Source: Tanytarsus gracilentus
Taxonomy: Eukaryota > Arthropoda > Insecta > Diptera > Chironomidae
NCBI GenBank assembly: GCA_038502055.1
Contig: JAXRKN010000039.1
Location: 4,402,001-4,466,000, forward strand
DNA length: 64,000 nucleotides
Direction: 5' to 3'
A program made the position numbers and the translations under genes. Shown piece by piece: positions 59,177 through 64,000 of the stretch; the stretch's first letter is position 1; every line of letters starts with the position of its first letter. Below the pieces are notes generated by a model. That model searched no databases. It was not told the DNA's origin and worked only from the letters and a program-made list of their open reading frames with translations.

Positions 59177-62100
59177 TTTGAGCTCTTCAAGTATTTTCTC
59201 CGCTCACACAATATTTTTCAAGTTATTTATTTATCTTTTTTTGGGGATGCTTTAAAGAGAAAATTTTCTCTCTATTTTCTCATGTGTGTGTCTTCATGAA
59301 TGGAGGATTAGTTTTTGAAAAGGGGGAGAAGTGAAGAGCAAGAAGAAGATGAAAAAATTCTGCGTTTTCTGAAAGAAGAGAGAGAGAGAGATGATATCGT
59401 TATTCTTTATGATTTTGGGCTTTATTAATGGTGGTTGGATTGTGATAAAGATCCGCAAAACCCTTCAAATAACATAAAATACCCGCACACATTTGACTTT
59501 AAAGCGATATGTTTGAGGAAAAGTTTTATTGCCAATTATTAAAGTTGCTTGGTAAATAAACTATCTGGTGTCTGAATGGAGTGTCATTAAACATTCAATC
59601 CCATGATTTCGTTTAATTTACTTTCATCCATATTGGGTTGGGAAAGTTTTATTTGTATTAAAAACTAACCCTCAAAATAATATAATAAAATAGACCGACA
59701 AACAGCATTTACCAGAAAACTTAATGTATTCACATTAAATTTTCCTATTTTCACTCCCTTTTAGGTGTTTGTGTGATGTACATTGTCTATTGTATTTTTC
59801 CACAATTGATTTATTATTAAATTTTCCTCCTTAGTTATTATTGTCAATTTCCTTTCTTCCTTTCATCGCGAATCTATCTGAGTGAGAACGGAGATGAGAG
59901 AGAAAACACAAACAACAAATGATTGATTGATTTTCTTTTGGCGGCACAGCAGTAGAGTGAAATTAGCTTAAAAAGCCATAGCTTGAACCTTTTTACTTAA
60001 CTTTTCTAAACGAATTTCAATAAATTGAAACTTTATCGAATAACAATCCATCGTTATGTGACTTTTGAAGGATGTCATGAAAATTCTTTAATTTTTTAAA
60101 AAAAGTTTTTTTCGATACAATTTTTTTTCAAAGAGCCAAAATAAATTTCCAGTATTTTTAGAAAGTAAATTTATTAAATTTGTGCAATTCTTAAAGAAAG
60201 ACTTTTTATTAATGAATACGAATTTAATTTTGCAGAAAATTTAAACCCAAAAATGGTTATCGAAGGTGGCAGCAGCGTTAATAAAGCTTCTTGTTTTTCT
60301 TCTTGAATAGTTGCTCAATCAATCAAAAGTCGACAGGATTTTTGGCAAGTACTGACCCTTCTCTTTATTTAATTCTGACTCATGCTCCTTGCTGACCCTC
60401 CCACCCGCCAATCTTTTCCATTTACTGCAGGCGTAAATTCGTATCTCAATTATTCCTCGGAAGGTTTACTTTTGCACTTGGAATAATTTCTTTTGTATTA
60501 TTTCAGCGAAAAAAAAGAAGGAAACAGTCTTTAAAATTTAAAAGCTCATTAACTTTTGTGGAACTTTAAAAGAGTTTACACAGGATAATTAAATGTTGAG
60601 CTGGAAAAAAATGTTTCGGGAGATAAAAGTTTTACTCGTTTACATGCCGGCGGTTTTGTTGAAAAATATGTCCTCGTCACATGTAACATGAGTTGATGAA
60701 ATATGTTGTCTATGAGATGACATTATACGGCTCATGTAGCAAAAGCTTTAAAGATGATTTCATTAAATTTTAAAGTCATGTGAGCCCCTGAGCATTCTAA
60801 AAATTTCCCTTCTCGAGGGCTGTCACAAATATCCTTTAAATTTTAATCTCGAATGCATTAGCAAGAAAAAAATATAAATTATGTAATGCCTGAGGAGCGA
60901 TGAAATATCTGGTGTTCCTAGAGGGGCGGAAAATGAGAAATGTGTGTGGGAATTGTTTTTACTTAATTTTAAAAATTATATAAATTAAAAATAAATCTAC
61001 AATAAAACTGAATTTTAAAAGAAAGTAATTGAAAGAATTCTAATTCTAAGCTTTAAATTTTAGGGAAGTTTATTTGATGATGACCGGAATGATTTCGTGC
61101 TTTGATTTTTTTCTTGATATAATTGGAGAGTTTTTTCGTAAAATGATACATATATAAAAAGAGAGAAAGGACAAGTCTAAAAAATCAAAGAAAAGGTCTC
61201 TTAAGAAAAACCATGCATTGTTAAAAAATCAGTACCACAATTTGGTTATTTTCCAAGACTTTTCATTACAAAAGAATTTTAAAACTCATTTTATTATTTT
61301 GCAACTTATAATTTGAGATATTTTGCTTAAATGTTGAATATTTTATAATTTTATATGAATTTTAATGTTTAGTTAATTTTTAATAACTCAAAAAAATATC
61401 CAAAAATCTAATTTATTGTTTTGTTGAAAGTGCTTTTAGCATCCAATGACACACTAATGAAAAATTTCAAGCTCATTCGAATGAACCGAGACGTATCACG
61501 TTTCGTTTTTTCTTCCCAAAAAAAACGTTTCTCGTCAACAAAATATTTGCTTCCTTTACGCTTTAAATTACTGAAAAGTACTTTTCTGCAAACTCATTTT
61601 ATTTTCCTCACAAAAGACCACGGCCGGAAAGATACATCCATGCCGATATCGCAATTCTATTCATTTAAGTCTTACTGTGCTGATTATCACAATTATGCCA
61701 ATGGCTATGGGGGGATGAAGAGCGAAAAAAATATCAATGGCATGTGTAAAAAAATCGGAAAGAAAGCATTCTAAAAAACGAAAAAGAACTTAATGTTCTA
61801 ATTTGAGGAAAAGTATTTTATACTTGGGCCTTTTATGCTCGACCGAGCAAAATAATAAGAATAGTGAAATTTGAAAAATTCACAGGCATTAAAAAAAAAA
61901 TTATCTGAGGCAAAATTTCATTTTCTGATCGATGATGAAAAATATTAGAAGAAAATTAAGCAAATAAAAACTTTTAATAAAAACATATTCAAACGAATTG
62001 ATTTCAAAGTAGAAATTAATTACTGAATATGTTTGTGTACATTTCATTAAGTTTATGAAGAACCTTTTTAAAATAGTCAGGATGAGACATGTGGAAAATT

Positions 62101-64000
62101 TATGTTGAGGGAAAATTTATATTCAAAATTATTTTCTTGTGCTTAGTTTCAAGAAGTTTATCATTCCGACACTTAGAGGTGCGACATAAATTATTTTAAC
62201 GACTTTCTTTTGTTCAATGTTAACCTTAAAAAAACTTTTTCGAAAATTGCAAAATCCTCTCGAAGGTCCATTTTAAGTTTAATTTATGAAAACACACAAT
62301 TTCAATTTGTTGTTATAGTCTACGTGAATTACATCGTAAAGCTTATTGAATTTTCGCAAAAAAGGTTTTCTTGTAATATCCAAATTCTCACCAATAAAGT
62401 GCGATTTTTTAGAAATTGAAAAATTGCAAAATCACATACAAAAGCTCTTACGGTTTGTACATTTTCTTGTAAAGTAAATATCATGTTAAGAGATTTCGCT
62501 TTAAGCACATTTTCAAGATTTTACTGTCGACCTGCTGTTGCCTTGTTATCCTATCAATATTTTACATCTCATATTTGCTATATTTTTCATTAGCCTCATA
62601 AATATATGATGAACCATTGAACATGAGAAGAAGGAAAAATCGTTTTTTATGATGTAGTTTATGTTTGTTTCCGAAAGTTTACTTTCTCTGTATTTCTCTA
62701 TTTGGTTTATCGATATGAAAATTATTTTCCTCTCCTCAATTTTAAATTGCTCTGACCATGATGATAAAATAAAAATGATTTCTTCCCATCTGTCAAAAAA
62801 ATAACCTTAAATTTGAGTTTTTTTAAACCGAAACTTTCTCGATTTTACTGCAAAATTTTTCGAGGAATTTATTGAAAAAAACATCCGCACATGGCATGTT
62901 AAATTTTTTGTTATCCACGGATCAGATAGGAAGAGCAAAAAATGTTCCCATGAAACTAGTGTTGATAAAAAATAGTTTTTTTTACCTTGTTTGTCGCTTT
63001 TGGATAGGACAACATAAAAAAATCTTATCTCCCCTCCACGCGTCACGGCCGGGCAATTAATAAAGTTCTCTCTCGTCCCTCTACTCTTCTATTTATTGAA
63101 GTGAATTTTTATGGTCCTCCTTTTTGATTTAAAGCCTTTTTTATCATATCCAAAATGAGTCTCCCTCTCACACCAAACAAAATGTTTTTTTTTATTTCAT
63201 ATCATCTTCTTCTAGTAGACTTTTTTCTATCTCTCCGCCTCAAGCAATTAACTTCTTGTTATGAATTATTTAGGGTTGTTTTCACTTTCATTTATACGAC
63301 ACTTGTCATTTGTTTGATTTAAATGCGGTAGCAGCAGCAGAAGGCATCTTTAATTGATTATTTTTTCATTCTTGTTAATTTACTTTCAAACTTTGGCGAA
63401 AATCAAACATATTTTCAGTGCGTGTGCTTGAAAAATACACCAAACATTAAAGCACAAAATATAAATAAAAATTCACCGGGAGCGAATGTAAAGTTCAACT
63501 TTATTTTACGAAAGCCAACGAGAAACTGTTATGAATGAACGTGAAGTTATTTTGGTCATGATTCTCAATGACTTTTAGATTCAGTGATAAGTGCAATCAT
63601 TAGTCATTACTTCCATTGCGCATGGGATTTGATTTTGGGTTGTGATCAACAGGTTGCGATGGAAAATGAACTCTCACTTTCCAAGAAAAATCATTGAGAG
63701 AATTTGAGCTTTATTTATAATTTTCGTAAATTTTCGGATATGATGAGAGAATTGAAGACACGAAAAGATGAAATGAGAAATTTTCTCTTTGTTCAAGATG
63801 AGATATGCGAATGCTAAGGGAAAGATATATGTTTGGATTTATGTTTGATCTTTAAAGCATGATTTAACCATGATACAAACAGGTGGTAGAAATCATTTTT
63901 CCTCATACTCGTTTCAATATTCCAAAGATTTTTAGGAAAGAATAAAAGTTTAAATTTTATTTGGGAAAATTTGGCAATTTTTAAATATTGAAAAAATTTA
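59177..64000. other. 4.8-kb region upstream of the receptor, no supportable gene
   Basis: AT-rich DNA with a (GA)n run at about 59372-59390. The longest open frame (61421-61774) starts at TTG, has no domain and codon use unlike the neighbouring genes. The region may hold the receptor promoter and noncoding first exon(s). Nothing else is visible. Confidence 0.5.

Noticed and set aside
61421..61774. 117-codon ORF in the right-hand gene-free region
   Set aside because: Starts at TTG, has no family features and lies in AT-rich noncoding DNA; best read as chance.

Overview
This is an animal nuclear genome window, almost certainly from a nematoceran fly (Diptera) with a compact genome; a chironomid midge would fit. 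The evidence is AT-rich DNA, many spliceosomal introns of about 50-70 bp, GT..AG junctions that keep reading frames intact, and proteins that match fly and mosquito families closely, including a crumbs cytoplasmic tail with the ERLI end. I found no transposon ORFs, rRNA, tRNA or CRISPR. I rebuilt 22 protein-coding genes by joining exons by hand; identities rest on family motifs recalled from memory, not on a database search.

Left part (1-25 kb). A truncated scully/HSD17B10 gene (-) lies head to head with uridine-cytidine kinase (+), which has two alternative last exons. Then comes crumbs (+): a small signal-peptide exon at 4626-4689, an intron of 7.8 kb, a second exon at 12457-12615, an intron of 4.9 kb, and ten more exons to 24676. 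Three secreted lipase genes lie antisense inside the two long crumbs introns (two in the first, one in the second).

Middle part (25-51 kb). This is a dense housekeeping block with mostly alternating strands: Ku70 (-), mitochondrial phosphate carrier (-), site-1 protease (-), Arpc3 (+), TFIIIC TPR subunit GTF3C3 (-), complex I ND-23 (+), COMMD3-like (+), MMADHC (-), Vps34 (-), Pgam5 (+), HMCES (+), a duplicated-module Nxf2-like RNA export factor (-), PARP16 (+) and complex I ND-B14 (-). Several pairs share short 5' intervals and several convergent pairs have stop codons only 45-100 bp apart. Many products are mitochondrial (scu, Mpcp, ND-23, MMADHC, Pgam5, ND-B14).

Right part (51-64 kb). Peptidylglycine alpha-hydroxylating monooxygenase (Phm, neuropeptide amidation) is followed by a perfect 14-bp inverted repeat, then DPH7 (-), an intronless protein with ten 23-residue STPR repeats (-) and an eight-exon allatostatin-A-type GPCR (-). 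The last 4.8 kb hold no gene I can support.

The most interesting observations are the antisense lipases nested in crumbs, the paired terminal exons of Uck, the duplicated STPR block, the Nxf2 double module, the 43-bp spacing between the STPR gene and DPH7, the apparent loss of the membrane anchor of site-1 protease, and the hairpin after Phm.
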